Below are positions 9,173 through 18,244 of a stretch of DNA of 64,000 nt, in pieces. Positions within the stretch are counted from its first letter, which is position 1, and the number at the start of each line of letters is the position of its first letter. The stretch comes from Bacteroidales bacterium. GTDB taxonomy: Bacteria > Bacteroidota > Bacteroidia > Bacteroidales > WCHB1-69. The position numbers and the translations under genes are program-made. Where the stretch lies: positions 1-64,000 of the forward strand of contig JAIKWD010000027.1 of the NCBI GenBank assembly GCA_024685175.1, read 5' to 3'. The notes under the pieces are model-generated. The model was not told where the DNA came from. It did not search any database and saw only the letters and a list, made by a program, of their open reading frames with translations.

Positions 9173-9755
9173 AATAGTTATCGCAGACCCATCGCCTATC
9201 GTACTGAACGGCTTGGAATGTATGTTGAAGGATTTGGTGGAGTATGACGTGGTTTTCAAGACGGACGATTTACATACGCTCTCATCTCGCCTTCACGTTG
9301 CAAATCCGGATGTGCTGATTTTCAATCCCCGAATGATGGACTACTCCAAGCGGATGATGGTCCGCCATATCTTCGAGGATATGCCCGATATGAAACTTGT
9401 GGCCTTGGTGTCGGCCTTCTGCGATATGCAACAACTTAAGCAATATCACGGCGTTATAGAAATCACTGACGATATCCATCGTATCAATACCATCCTCAAT
9501 ATGGTCTTGGATTCCGAAGGCAAAAAAGAGGATGACGGCGAGTCGGCCCAACTCTCCGACCGCGAAAAAGAGGTGCTGGTGTGTATGGCCAAGGGCAAGA
9601 AAAACAGCGAGATAGCCGATGCGCTCAACATTTCTGTCCATACCGTCATCACCCATAGGAAAAACATAGTCCGTAAGACCGGCATCAAATCCGTCGCCGC
9701 CCTTACCGTATACGCCATACTCAACAACCTCATCGACGAAAAAGACATTCTATAA
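9159..9755 (+). CDS. LuxR/NarL-type transcription regulator with degenerate receiver domain
   Basis: 198 residues. Residues 1-120 resemble a response-regulator receiver (RIVIADPSPIVLNGLE), with the acidic residue D10 kept. The phospho-acceptor position is Asn (N56 in DVLIFNPRMM), and the usual conserved Lys region is not recognisable. Residues ~130-195 form a LuxR helix-turn-helix (LSDREKEVLVCMAKGKKN...SVHTVITHRKNI). It is therefore probably not controlled by phosphorylation. Its 14-base overlap with the hemerythrin gene suggests that protein is the input. No histidine kinase gene is nearby. Confidence 0.9.
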   Translation: MKTYRIVIADPSPIVLNGLECMLKDLVEYDVVFKTDDLHTLSSRLHVANPDVLIFNPRMMDYSKRMMVRHIFEDMPDMKLVALVSAFCDMQQLKQYHGVIEITDDIHRINTILNMVLDSEGKKEDDGESAQLSDREKEVLVCMAKGKKNSEIADALNISVHTVITHRKNIVRKTGIKSVAALTVYAILNNLIDEKDIL

Positions 9756-9786
9756 CCCCTCCTCCCTCACCAAAATGCTTCTCATT

Positions 9787-11730
9787 ATGAAAAAACTATT
9801 CCTTCTTATTAGTGCTTTTGCCTTCGCTGGCATATTGTGGGCGCAAGATGCTCCCGCACAGCTTAAGTCTGTCAACGACAAACTTTATGCAGACTATGAT
9901 ATGGTAACCATCTATGACAGTACCTATGTGGTGATGGAGGAGAGTGGTCTGAGTCATGTCTATGGTCACAAACTCTATAAAATTCTCTCCCCCGCCGGTG
10001 GTCGTGACTTTAACACCGTGAAGATGGACTACGACCCGTTGTCGGCATACGCAGAGATACAGGACATTACCGTCTATCGTAAGGATGGTACGGTATGGAA
10101 TTGCAATGCGCCGGTGCTCGACTATCCAGCCCCAGCCCACATGATCTATTGGGGCGCACGTCAGAAGATGGTGGCACTCGGCCGCCTTGAACCCGGCGAT
10201 GCCGTGGAGTTCCACACCTATAAGAAGGGTTTTACTTATGCTTTATTGCAAAACAACGAAGACCCGAACGCCAAGTACATCCCGCCGATGCGTGGACATT
10301 TCTACGACATTGTTCCTTTCTGGAGCCATCAACCTGTTTTGGAGAAGGTCTATCGCGTGAACGTTCTTACCTCCAAGAATCTGCGTTATGCTGTCTATCA
10401 CGGAACCTTGCAAACAGAGCAGAAAGAGGATGCCAACCGCACCATCTATACATTTACCAAAAAAGGCATCATGCCTATTAATGTCCCTTCTAATACGTTG
10501 GCCGACAATGATATCCAGACAAAGCTGTTGCTCTCTACAGCCCCCTCTTGGCAGTCCAAGTCGATGTGGTTCTATGGGGTGAATGAAGATTATGGCAGCT
10601 TTGTTCCTACCGATGAGGTTAAGCAAAAGGTGAGTGAGCTGGTGAAGAAGGCCAAGAACGAGAACGACAGCATCTCCATCTTGACGCACTGGGTGGCCGA
10701 CAACATGCGTTATTCGGGCATCTCGATGGGCGAAGGTGAGGGCTTTACGTTGCACAAGTGCGAGATGAACTACACCGATCGTTGTGGCGTGTGCAAGGAC
10801 AAAGCCGGCATGCTCATCGCGATGTTGCGTGCCGCCGGCTTCAAGGCCTACGCCGCGATGACGATGGCCGGCGAGCGTATCGACGACATCCCCGCCGACC
10901 AGTTCAACCACTGCGTCACTGTGGTGCAACGACGCAACGGCAACTACCAACTGCTCGACCCCACATGGGTGCCTGGCGTGCGCGAGTTGTGGTCCAGCGC
11001 CGAACAACAACAGAACTACCTGATGGGCCTGCCCGATGGCGCCCCGCTTGGCCTAACGCCCGTGTCCAGAGCTGAGAATCATTATCTTAAAATGGATGCC
11101 AAGACTAAGGTCGATAGTAAAGGGACCCTGACCGGTACGGTGACCATTACCGCCGAAGGACAATCCGACCGAGCTGTCCGCGGCGTGTTCTATGGCGACC
11201 GCACACAATGGAAACGTAACCTCGAAGCACAACTGTTCTCCCTTTATCCCAATGCTGAACTTAAGTCACTGAAATATACCGATGAGGATACCTATCTAGA
11301 ACATCCCGTTACAATTACCTATAAGTTTTCTATTCCCAACTATGCTATAATAGGGGAGAAGGAACTTGTGGTGACCCCGTTCTTGGCCAAAGGTTTTTAC
11401 AAATTTGCCATGCCAGAGCTGAGATTTGATGTGTCGGAAGAGAAACGAGACTATCCGTTCCACGATCGTTGCTCTCGCCTGGTACAGTTGTCAGAGACGA
11501 TGATTGTACCCCCAGGCTATACCTCCGCCAAAGTGCCTGCCGATCGAACCGTGAACCACGATTGCGTTACCTTTAATGGCGGATATAAACTGGAGAATTC
11601 TAAAGTTGAGTTTAAAGAGAACATACGATTGGGCAAACGCGTCTACGAGGCATCCGACTGGCCCGCCTTCCGACAGGCCGTGCTTGATCAAAAATTCTAT
11701 ATGGATACGCCTATTATCCTTCATCGTTAA
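9787..11730 (+). CDS. DUF3857 / transglutaminase-like secreted protein
   Basis: 647 residues from the ATG before MKKLFLLISAFAFAG, a good signal peptide; the in-frame ATG at 9775 would add only four residues. A DUF3857 domain occupies roughly residues 50-250. A transglutaminase-like domain follows with an intact triad: C336 (CGVCKDKAGML), H375 (FNHCVTVV) and D391 (LLDPTWVPG). A C-terminal beta-rich part ends near 647. The enzyme class can hydrolyse or crosslink peptide amides; the substrate is unknown. The paralogous gene at 11750 follows after 19 bases, and glgB after that. Confidence 0.87.
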   Translation: MKKLFLLISAFAFAGILWAQDAPAQLKSVNDKLYADYDMVTIYDSTYVVMEESGLSHVYGHKLYKILSPAGGRDFNTVKMDYDPLSAYAEIQDITVYRKDGTVWNCNAPVLDYPAPAHMIYWGARQKMVALGRLEPGDAVEFHTYKKGFTYALLQNNEDPNAKYIPPMRGHFYDIVPFWSHQPVLEKVYRVNVLTSKNLRYAVYHGTLQTEQKEDANRTIYTFTKKGIMPINVPSNTLADNDIQTKLLLSTAPSWQSKSMWFYGVNEDYGSFVPTDEVKQKVSELVKKAKNENDSISILTHWVADNMRYSGISMGEGEGFTLHKCEMNYTDRCGVCKDKAGMLIAMLRAAGFKAYAAMTMAGERIDDIPADQFNHCVTVVQRRNGNYQLLDPTWVPGVRELWSSAEQQQNYLMGLPDGAPLGLTPVSRAENHYLKMDAKTKVDSKGTLTGTVTITAEGQSDRAVRGVFYGDRTQWKRNLEAQLFSLYPNAELKSLKYTDEDTYLEHPVTITYKFSIPNYAIIGEKELVVTPFLAKGFYKFAMPELRFDVSEEKRDYPFHDRCSRLVQLSETMIVPPGYTSAKVPADRTVNHDCVTFNGGYKLENSKVEFKENIRLGKRVYEASDWPAFRQAVLDQKFYMDTPIILHR

Positions 11731-11749
11731 CACTCAAACCTACATTGCT

Positions 11750-13357
11750 ATGAAAAAGACCATTATATTTTTACAGATGCTTCTTATGGCCGCGGTAGGT
11801 TTCGCAGGCCCGACGTATGATGCTACCTATCATTTGATTTCCGAATCCTACTCCCTTAACCAAGATGGTAGCTTGGATTATCATTTCCGCAAGGAATTGC
11901 AGCTTTTCTCAAAGGCCTCTTTTGATACCTATGGCGAAACTTTTATTTGGTATAATCCTGAATATCAAACGCTTACTATAAATGAGGCCTATACTATCCG
12001 TAAAGATGGTAGCAAAGTGCAGACACCCTCCAATGCCTTCAACCCGAGTTTGCCATACGCTTGCGAAAATTGCGAGCGCTTTAACAGCATCAGGGAGATG
12101 GTTGTGACTCACACTGCCCTGGAATACGATGCCACTATCGTGTTGGATTATACTATCCATACTGAACAACCTTTTATGAAAGAAATAATTGCTCATTTGG
12201 ATTTATATGCCAATGTGCCTATCGATAAATACCTGATTAAGTTTATTGATTATTCTTCAGGAGAAAAAGTTGAAGTGCCTTTTGAGTTCAGCGGCATATA
12301 CCCAGGTCCTGATAGGACCTATCTGCCTGAATCCTATCTGCCTACTGCAAATCATTCCACATTGGCAGACCTTCCTGCCTTCCTAAGACGTCTTTCCCAA
12401 CAGAACGCTTTCTTTAACCAGGAAACGCCATTTAAGGATGAGCTGAATAATATTGTTAAACAATCTGCCACGGACATGGAGAATATTTTGGCGATTAGAG
12501 ATTATGTCGCTGATAATATTTTGGAGAATGACGTTCCTATGCGCTATATGGGCTACTTGATCGCTTCTCCTGCAACAGTTTGGAATACGAACTGCGGTAC
12601 TCCCTTTGAGAAAAATCTTCTTTTGAATGCAATGCTGAAAGAAGCCGGTTATCAATCTGCTATGGGCGTTTATGAGAAAAATTGGCAGGATGATCCTGAA
12701 AGTGCGGTTCAGGTGATTGTTGGCGGGGAGACCTATTATCTTTCCTCGTCAAATACAAGTAACCTGTCCTTGGAGAGCACACATCTAAGTAATAATTTCT
12801 ATACCATGTCAGGTGAATCCTTCATGGCTCCGGCTTCAAATTTGTTGATTCAGTCTGTGGCTAATGTCAAGGTGGTTCGTGATGGTAATGCCTATAAAGC
12901 TCAGGTTGAGGAACGAGTCGCGAAAGTGGAATCACCCAAGACAAACACTCTTTTGCCTAAAACCCACAAACTTTGCAATGCAAGAGTGAGCAATTTAAAT
13001 AGCAATTATTGGCAATTGAAAGTCAACAATAGTAATTACGGTTGTGATTTGCGCGCTTCGGCCATAGCTCGTGAGCGTTGGGTAGATGTGGCAGTAACTC
13101 CAACGGATGAACAGTATAGCTATACGGTCGAAATTCCTGGTTATGCCCGTTGGGTCACCCAAGATAGAATTGTCGAGAAAAAATATGATTTCGGCTCTGT
13201 TAGAGTTGAGCAGCGGGTCGTTAATGACAAAATGATCGTTACGAGGCATTTGATTATTAATGATAAGACCATTAGCGGAAAGAAACAGATTCAGCAGTTC
13301 AGGGAGATGATAGCGGAGTGGAATGCCGAGCAACCCTTGATATTCGTCATTTTATGA
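11750..13357 (+). CDS. DUF3857 protein with degenerate transglutaminase domain
   Basis: 535 residues, starting at the ATG of MKKTIIFLQMLLMAAVGFAG (signal peptide). It has the same architecture as its upstream neighbour: DUF3857, then a transglutaminase-like fold. The Cys is kept (C282 in NTNCGTPFEKNLLLNAML). Where the catalytic His and Asp are expected, the sequence reads SAVQVIVGGETYYLSSS, without either residue. It is therefore probably a non-catalytic paralogue, perhaps a binding partner of the first protein. It is more AT-rich in codon use than the upstream gene. Its stop overlaps the glgB start (ATGA). Confidence 0.83.
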   Translation: MKKTIIFLQMLLMAAVGFAGPTYDATYHLISESYSLNQDGSLDYHFRKELQLFSKASFDTYGETFIWYNPEYQTLTINEAYTIRKDGSKVQTPSNAFNPSLPYACENCERFNSIREMVVTHTALEYDATIVLDYTIHTEQPFMKEIIAHLDLYANVPIDKYLIKFIDYSSGEKVEVPFEFSGIYPGPDRTYLPESYLPTANHSTLADLPAFLRRLSQQNAFFNQETPFKDELNNIVKQSATDMENILAIRDYVADNILENDVPMRYMGYLIASPATVWNTNCGTPFEKNLLLNAMLKEAGYQSAMGVYEKNWQDDPESAVQVIVGGETYYLSSSNTSNLSLESTHLSNNFYTMSGESFMAPASNLLIQSVANVKVVRDGNAYKAQVEERVAKVESPKTNTLLPKTHKLCNARVSNLNSNYWQLKVNNSNYGCDLRASAIARERWVDVAVTPTDEQYSYTVEIPGYARWVTQDRIVEKKYDFGSVRVEQRVVNDKMIVTRHLIINDKTISGKKQIQQFREMIAEWNAEQPLIFVIL

Positions 13358-15354
13358 AGAATGTAAAAGCTTTACCGGAACTCGTTAAGATAGACCCCTA
13401 TCTGAAGCCTTACGCGGACGTACTGCACAAGCGCCACGAACGTGCCGTGCTTCGTGCGCTCGAATTCACCGACGGCAAAAGACCCTTGGCCGATTTGGCC
13501 AACGGCCACCTTTATTACGGCCTGCATAAGACCGATAAGGGGTGGGTGTTCCGCGAGAAGGCTCCCAATGCCAAGGAAATATATCTGTACGGCGACTTTT
13601 CCCGCTGGCAGGTGAAACCCGAGTTTGCCCTCCATCCCATCGGCAACGGTGACTGGGAAATCGAACTTCCCGACTTCGCGTTGAATCATACGATGCTCTA
13701 CAAGCTCTGGATGGTGTGGCACTCCGGCGCCGATGAGCGACTGCCCGCCTATGCCACCCGTGTGGTGCAAGACGACACTACCAAGGTGTTCTGTGCCCAA
13801 GTGTGGGAGCCCGAGCCCTACCAATGGCAGTACGCCTCGCCCGCAAAACCCGCCCACCCGCTGATCTATGAAGCGCACATCGGAATGTCTTCCCAAGAGG
13901 CCAAGGTCTCCTCATACCATGAGTTCCAGGAAACCGTCCTGCCCAGAATCCACGACTTGGGTTACAATACCATCCAACTGATGGCCATCCAGGAACATCC
14001 CTACTATGGCTCCTTCGGCTATCAGGTGTCCAACTTCTTTGCGCCATCATCCCGCTTCGGTACCCCAGAAGAGCTCAAGGAACTGATCGATACGTCCCAT
14101 AAATATGGCATCTCTGTCATTCTTGACGTGGTGCACTCCCATTCCGTTTCTAATGTGAAGGAGGGCCTTAGCCAATTCGACGGCTCCGACTGTCTCTATT
14201 TCCACCACGGCGAGAAGGGACAGCATCCCGTTTGGGACTCGCGTTGCTTCGACTACGGCAAGAGCGAGACGATGATGTATCTCTTCTCCAATCTCAAGTA
14301 TTGGCTGCAGGAATTCAAGTTCGACGGCTTTCGCTTCGATGGCGTGACCAGTATGTGCTACTGGAATCACGGTCTGGGCGTGGATTTCGTCGAGTATGCC
14401 CAATATTTCGACGACAATGTGGACGAAGACGCCGTGACATACCTGACATTGGCCAATCAGGTCATTCGTGATGTGAAGCCTGATGCCCTGACCATTGCCG
14501 AAGACGTGAGCGGAATGCCTGGAATGGCTTTCCCGACAAAGAAGGGTGGCGTCGGCTTCGACTATCGGATGTCAATGGGTATCGCGGATTATTGGGTGAA
14601 GACGCTCAAGACCCGCTCCGATGAACATTGGGGTATGGGTGACATCTATTTCCATATGACCGACAAGCGCAACGAAGAACAGACCATCAGCTATGTGGAG
14701 TGCCACGACCAAGCGATGGTGGGTGACAAGACGCTTATATTTAGAATGATAGACAAGAAGATGTACGACTCAATGTCCATCTTTACACCCGATTTGGATG
14801 TGGATCGTGGCGTGGCCCTGCATAAGATGATACGCCTGGTCACGCTGACGTTGGCCTCCGGCGGCTATCTCAACTTTATGGGCAATGAGTTCGGCCATCC
14901 CGAGTGGATCGATTTTCCGCGTGAGGGCAATGGCTGGTCGTGCCAACACGCCCGCCGCCAGTGGAACTTGGCCGATGATGACAATCTCAAGTATGCAGGA
15001 CTCAATCGTTTCGACCACGATATGGTCCATCTGGTTTCTGACGAGAAGCTGTTGGACGACCTTCCCGTCAAGATGCACGACAATGATGGGGATTTGGTCC
15101 TGGCATACCGCCGGGGCGAGTTGCTCTTCGTCTTCAATTTCAACCCCTCCAAATCCTTCAACGACTATGAAATAGGATGTTTCCCGGGAGAATACAAAAT
15201 TGTGTTGAACAGCGATTCACCACGTTACAACGGATTTGGCAATGTGGACGAATCCATCACTCACACCTCCTATATTCGTAAGGGCAAACCCTATCTCAAA
15301 CTCTATCTTCCCTCCCGCACGGCTATTGTCCTGAAAGCCGTGAAAAGACGTTAA
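13354..15354 (+). CDS. glgB: 1,4-alpha-glucan branching enzyme
   Basis: 666 residues, starting at the ATG that overlaps the previous stop (ATGA). A carbohydrate-binding module 48 lies at about residues 50-140 (NAKEIYLYGDFSRWQ). A GH13 barrel follows with nucleophile D329 (GFRFDGV), acid E383 (TIAEDVSG) and D452 (ECHDQAMVGD), then a C-terminal all-beta domain. It introduces alpha-1,6 branches into glycogen. The length and FRFDG motif match the bacterial/eukaryotic branching enzymes of Bacteroidota. The remaining glycogen genes are about 3.6 kb away on the other strand. Confidence 0.95.
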   Translation: MKNVKALPELVKIDPYLKPYADVLHKRHERAVLRALEFTDGKRPLADLANGHLYYGLHKTDKGWVFREKAPNAKEIYLYGDFSRWQVKPEFALHPIGNGDWEIELPDFALNHTMLYKLWMVWHSGADERLPAYATRVVQDDTTKVFCAQVWEPEPYQWQYASPAKPAHPLIYEAHIGMSSQEAKVSSYHEFQETVLPRIHDLGYNTIQLMAIQEHPYYGSFGYQVSNFFAPSSRFGTPEELKELIDTSHKYGISVILDVVHSHSVSNVKEGLSQFDGSDCLYFHHGEKGQHPVWDSRCFDYGKSETMMYLFSNLKYWLQEFKFDGFRFDGVTSMCYWNHGLGVDFVEYAQYFDDNVDEDAVTYLTLANQVIRDVKPDALTIAEDVSGMPGMAFPTKKGGVGFDYRMSMGIADYWVKTLKTRSDEHWGMGDIYFHMTDKRNEEQTISYVECHDQAMVGDKTLIFRMIDKKMYDSMSIFTPDLDVDRGVALHKMIRLVTLTLASGGYLNFMGNEFGHPEWIDFPREGNGWSCQHARRQWNLADDDNLKYAGLNRFDHDMVHLVSDEKLLDDLPVKMHDNDGDLVLAYRRGELLFVFNFNPSKSFNDYEIGCFPGEYKIVLNSDSPRYNGFGNVDESITHTSYIRKGKPYLKLYLPSRTAIVLKAVKRR

Positions 15355-15364
15355 GTCGATCGCC

Positions 15365-15625
15365 CTAACGAGCCTGTGCGTAGTCTTCTTCGTCAATCGT
15401 ATACACCACCTCTATGGAGTACTTCTTCTGCCAATGTGTTCTCCAAAATTTCTGTAGGTTGGGCGTCTTGCTTTGTGTTAAGCTATGTTCGTATGACTGG
15501 GAGTAGACCGCGGTCTTGCCGTCCGCAAACCGAAAACCATAAAAATAACTGTTGTTGTAATGCTGGAAATTGGATGCGTATTGCTCGTCTTGATTTCTGG
15601 GGAACTGTGGAGATCTTCCACCCAT
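15365..15625 (-). CDS. Possible small or remnant protein (86 residues), unrecognised
   Basis: The frame ends convergently with glgB, 10 bases away. Its C-terminal ~60 residues (NSYFYGFRFADGKTAVY... ending YTIDEEDYAQAR) have the composition and codon use of a real protein. The first residues (MGGRSPQFPRN) are less convincing, and a TGA lies directly before the ATG (TGAATG). It may be the 3' remnant of a longer gene broken by mutation. It overlaps the plus-strand candidate at 15574. I do not recognise it. Confidence 0.35.
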   Translation of the reverse strand: MGGRSPQFPRNQDEQYASNFQHYNNSYFYGFRFADGKTAVYSQSYEHSLTQSKTPNLQKFWRTHWQKKYSIEVVYTIDEEDYAQAR

Positions 15626-15777
15626 TCAAGAACTATACTGTCTATCCAGCCATCGCGGCCCTGAAATTCGACGAGGGCTCCGATAGCTATGCCCTGCGCA
15701 AGGGGATGTACGTCCTGCCAGTGGTGGGCGAGGGGACCTTCGCACTGCTCGAACCCAAGAAACGCAAGGAATTCTGA
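15574..15777 (+). CDS. Possible small or remnant protein (67 residues), unrecognised
   Basis: The frame reads MRIARLDFWGTVEIFHPFKN and ends LLEPKKRKEF. Codons prefer G/C at third positions like neighbouring genes, which argues for real coding. The start is uncertain: upstream the same frame looks like antisense of the minus-strand candidate. Either this is a small gene or it is the C-terminal remnant of a decayed one. No domain recognised. Confidence 0.35.
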   Translation: MRIARLDFWGTVEIFHPFKNYTVYPAIAALKFDEGSDSYALRKGMYVLPVVGEGTFALLEPKKRKEF

Positions 15778-15833
15778 TGCTCGTTTCGACACGGCAAAAT
15801 AGAAAATAATGTTTCTGAATTTATATTAATTCG

Positions 15834-15841
15834 TATCTTTG
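15834..15841 (+). promoter_or_regulatory. Promoter -7 element for the YwqK gene
   Basis: TATCTTTG 32 bases before the ATG at 15873, in an AT-rich stretch. Confidence 0.65.
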
Positions 15842-15872
15842 CGCGTTATTAAATCATTAACCGCAATATTCG

Positions 15873-16916
15873 ATGAAAAGACTGATTCTATTTCTGCTCT
15901 GTCTGGTCTCTGTGGCCGCGTTTGCGCAAGACAACCCCGTCATTAACAAAACAGATGCCTCCGGCCGTAAGCAAGGCGTATGGAAGAAGATGGAGAAAGG
16001 TAAGTTGGTATACGAAGGCCAGTTCAAGGACAACGTTCCGTACGGCACCTTCAAATACTATCACTCAAATGGCAAACTCAAAAGTACGACAGAGTTCATA
16101 CAAGGTGTCCATAAAGTGCGCACCACCATTTACCACGAGAACGAACACAAGGCCTCCGAAGGCGTCTTCATTGACCAACTCAAGGACGGAGAATGGAGAT
16201 ATTATGCCAACAACGACAAGCTCATAGCAATAGAGCACTATGACCAAGGCAAGCGTACTGGCGAGTGGAAAGTATATTCCGCCGAGTCCGGTATTTTGCT
16301 AGAAGAACGCAATTATCTGAACGATAAGTTGAACGGATTGTATAAGACATATTATATTGATGGAGCAGTTAGTCTCGAGCAGAATTATCTGGAAGGTAAA
16401 CTGAACGGCAAGAGTACATCGTATTATCCTAAAAATATAGTCTCTTCATCAGGTAATTATTTAAAGGGATATCGTATAGATAGCTGGGATTTCTTTGATA
16501 CTAAAGGCAAGATTCGTTCTACTATTGAATACAAGAATCAACGAGTGTTGAAGACATACGTCTATCTCTACATTAAAGGCCAGGGACAGAAAATCAACCA
16601 GGATGCTATAGCCTATTTTCTGAAACAAGGCGAGCAAACAGCTGTGGTCTTACGTAATGGGGAAAAAATCATAATTGATGAAACGCTTGAGGATGTGTCA
16701 GTCTGGGCCGATTTTACAGTCTTCACTAAAATTGCGCCTAGTATCATTGCCGCCTCCGATGCGATTGTTGGTTATAAAGACGTACCTGATGCTGGCAATG
16801 ATGCTATTATTATCAAACTCAAGCCCGCTACCGACGAGGAGATCTACTCGGAAGGCCCTGAAGCTAAGATGGTAAAGGCACTCTTTAATCTTGAAATGCC
16901 TAAGGAAGAGGAATAA
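15873..16916 (+). CDS. Secreted YwqK/MORN-repeat protein
   Basis: 347 residues with a signal peptide (MKRLILFLLCLVSVAAFAQ). At least six repeats of the MORN/YwqK type occur between residues 30 and 220, each with a G-x-W or G-x-F aromatic core (GKLVYEGQFKDNVPYGTFKYY, here as key residues G, W/F, YY, NG). The C-terminal ~120 residues lack repeats and are unrecognised. Databases often call this family an antitoxin; nothing here supports a toxin-antitoxin role. It is probably an envelope protein of unknown function. The next gene follows after 19 bases. Confidence 0.8.
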   Translation: MKRLILFLLCLVSVAAFAQDNPVINKTDASGRKQGVWKKMEKGKLVYEGQFKDNVPYGTFKYYHSNGKLKSTTEFIQGVHKVRTTIYHENEHKASEGVFIDQLKDGEWRYYANNDKLIAIEHYDQGKRTGEWKVYSAESGILLEERNYLNDKLNGLYKTYYIDGAVSLEQNYLEGKLNGKSTSYYPKNIVSSSGNYLKGYRIDSWDFFDTKGKIRSTIEYKNQRVLKTYVYLYIKGQGQKINQDAIAYFLKQGEQTAVVLRNGEKIIIDETLEDVSVWADFTVFTKIAPSIIAASDAIVGYKDVPDAGNDAIIIKLKPATDEEIYSEGPEAKMVKALFNLEMPKEEE

Positions 16917-16935
16917 AGTGCTTTAGATTTTTGTT

Positions 16936-17775
16936 ATGTCACAGATTTTGTTGATAGAAGCAGGGGGAACCAAGACTGCCTTTGCTGTCCTTCGCGATGG
17001 CGTTGTCGTGTGCGAGTATATGAGTAAGGGCGTAAACCCTACCTACAGCACGGATGAGGAAATAGCTCAAGTGATGCAAGACTTCGTGCGGAAGTGCGGC
17101 TCTATGGAAAGTGTGCGGCAAGTGCGCTATTATGGTGCCGGTTGCGCAAGTCTTGAAAGTGCAGGCAGGGTAGGTTGCATCCTCCAAGAATTCTTCCCCA
17201 GCGCACGCGTTAATGTCTATTCCGATTTGATGGCTGTATGTCATGCGTTGAGCAGAAATCAACGCTCCATTGTAGGCATATTGGGTACTGGCGCGGCCAC
17301 GTGCCTCTTTGATGGTGTCGGGATGGAAGACCGCGCTCCATCGCTTGGATACATGCTTGGCGACGAAGGCAGTGGCACCAATTTGGGCAAACGTCTCCTC
17401 ATTGCCTATCTTCGCGCTCAATTACCAGCTAATGTCTCCTCTCTCATACAGCGTGAATGTAATCTGTCTTTTGAGTCTGCCATGCATGAGGTATATCGCA
17501 AACCGGAACCCAACAAGTTTATGGCCTCACTCGCGCCTTTCCTTCGTCAGTATATTAACGAGCCTTGCCTGCACCAACTTGCCCTTACTGCCTTTGTGGA
17601 TTTTTTCGAACAGCAGAAAACGCACTATGCTGAGGCTGACAACTTGCCTTGGAATCTGTCGGGATCCGTGGCATATCATTTTCAAGATGTGGTAAAAGAG
17701 GCGGCGGCAATGTCAGGTTGTCGCATTAATAGAATCATTGAAGCGCCTATGCCGCTACTCATCGCTAACGGCTAA
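16936..17775 (+). CDS. BadF/BadG-type ATPase, N-acetylglucosamine kinase-like
   Basis: 279 residues of the sugar-kinase/Hsp70/actin ATPase fold. It shows phosphate-1 loop IEAGGTKTAFAV at residues 7-18, a phosphate-2 region GILGTGAATCLFDG, and LGYMLGDEGSGTNLGKRLL, typical of the GlcNAc kinase-like group of Bacteroidota. It probably phosphorylates an amino sugar, perhaps in wall recycling; the substrate is inferred only from family. It lies between the YwqK gene and tsaE on the same strand. Confidence 0.82.
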   Translation: MSQILLIEAGGTKTAFAVLRDGVVVCEYMSKGVNPTYSTDEEIAQVMQDFVRKCGSMESVRQVRYYGAGCASLESAGRVGCILQEFFPSARVNVYSDLMAVCHALSRNQRSIVGILGTGAATCLFDGVGMEDRAPSLGYMLGDEGSGTNLGKRLLIAYLRAQLPANVSSLIQRECNLSFESAMHEVYRKPEPNKFMASLAPFLRQYINEPCLHQLALTAFVDFFEQQKTHYAEADNLPWNLSGSVAYHFQDVVKEAAAMSGCRINRIIEAPMPLLIANG

Positions 17776-17787
17776 TTGCTTTTTTTG

Positions 17788-17795
17788 TATATTTG
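17788..17795 (+). promoter_or_regulatory. Promoter -7 element for tsaE
   Basis: TATATTTG ends 18 bases before the ATG at 17814. A TTG start at 17793 would overlap the element, so the ATG is preferred. Confidence 0.6.
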
Positions 17796-17813
17796 CGCTT
17801 TCACTCATTGACT

Positions 17814-18224
17814 ATGCAACAGATCAAGGCAAACGAACGTGAACTTCCCAATGTGGCCCGTAAATTACTGGAGACTTACCCCAATGAGAGGGTGTTCGGT
17901 TTTTATGGCGAGATGGGTACTGGCAAGACTACTCTTATTAAACAGATTTGCAAAACTCTCGGCGTGCAGGATATCACCTCTTCACCTACCTTTGCCATTG
18001 TCAACGAGTATTGGACTGAGGATGATCAACCCCTTTACCACTTTGACTTCTATCGCATCGAAGAACCCGCCGATGCCACTCGCATCGGTTTTGAGGAATA
18101 TCTCTATAGCGGCCATTATTGCTTTATAGAATGGACCGAAAAAGTGGAAAGCATTCTTCAAGATGATTTTGTGCCCGTGCATATTCAACGAGTGGATGAC
18201 GAGAATAGACTTTTTATTTTTTAA
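17814..18224 (+). CDS. tsaE: tRNA threonylcarbamoyladenosine biosynthesis ATPase TsaE
   Basis: 136 residues from the ATG at 17814. The P-loop is GEMGTGKTT (about residues 34-42), followed by SSPTFAIVNEY and HFDFYRI, which are hallmark TsaE motifs, then FIEWTEKV. TsaE works with TsaB and TsaD to make t6A37 on ANN-decoding tRNAs in the cytoplasm. Length is normal. The alanine-dehydrogenase-like gene starts 20 bases downstream. Confidence 0.94.
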   Translation: MQQIKANERELPNVARKLLETYPNERVFGFYGEMGTGKTTLIKQICKTLGVQDITSSPTFAIVNEYWTEDDQPLYHFDFYRIEEPADATRIGFEEYLYSGHYCFIEWTEKVESILQDDFVPVHIQRVDDENRLFIF

Positions 18225-18244
18225 AGTTGTTTGAGACTATACGT

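Noticed and set aside
15873-16916. Possible antitoxin, as YwqK proteins are often named
   Set aside because: It is secreted, and no toxin-like gene is adjacent; the repeats alone do not indicate a toxin-antitoxin system.
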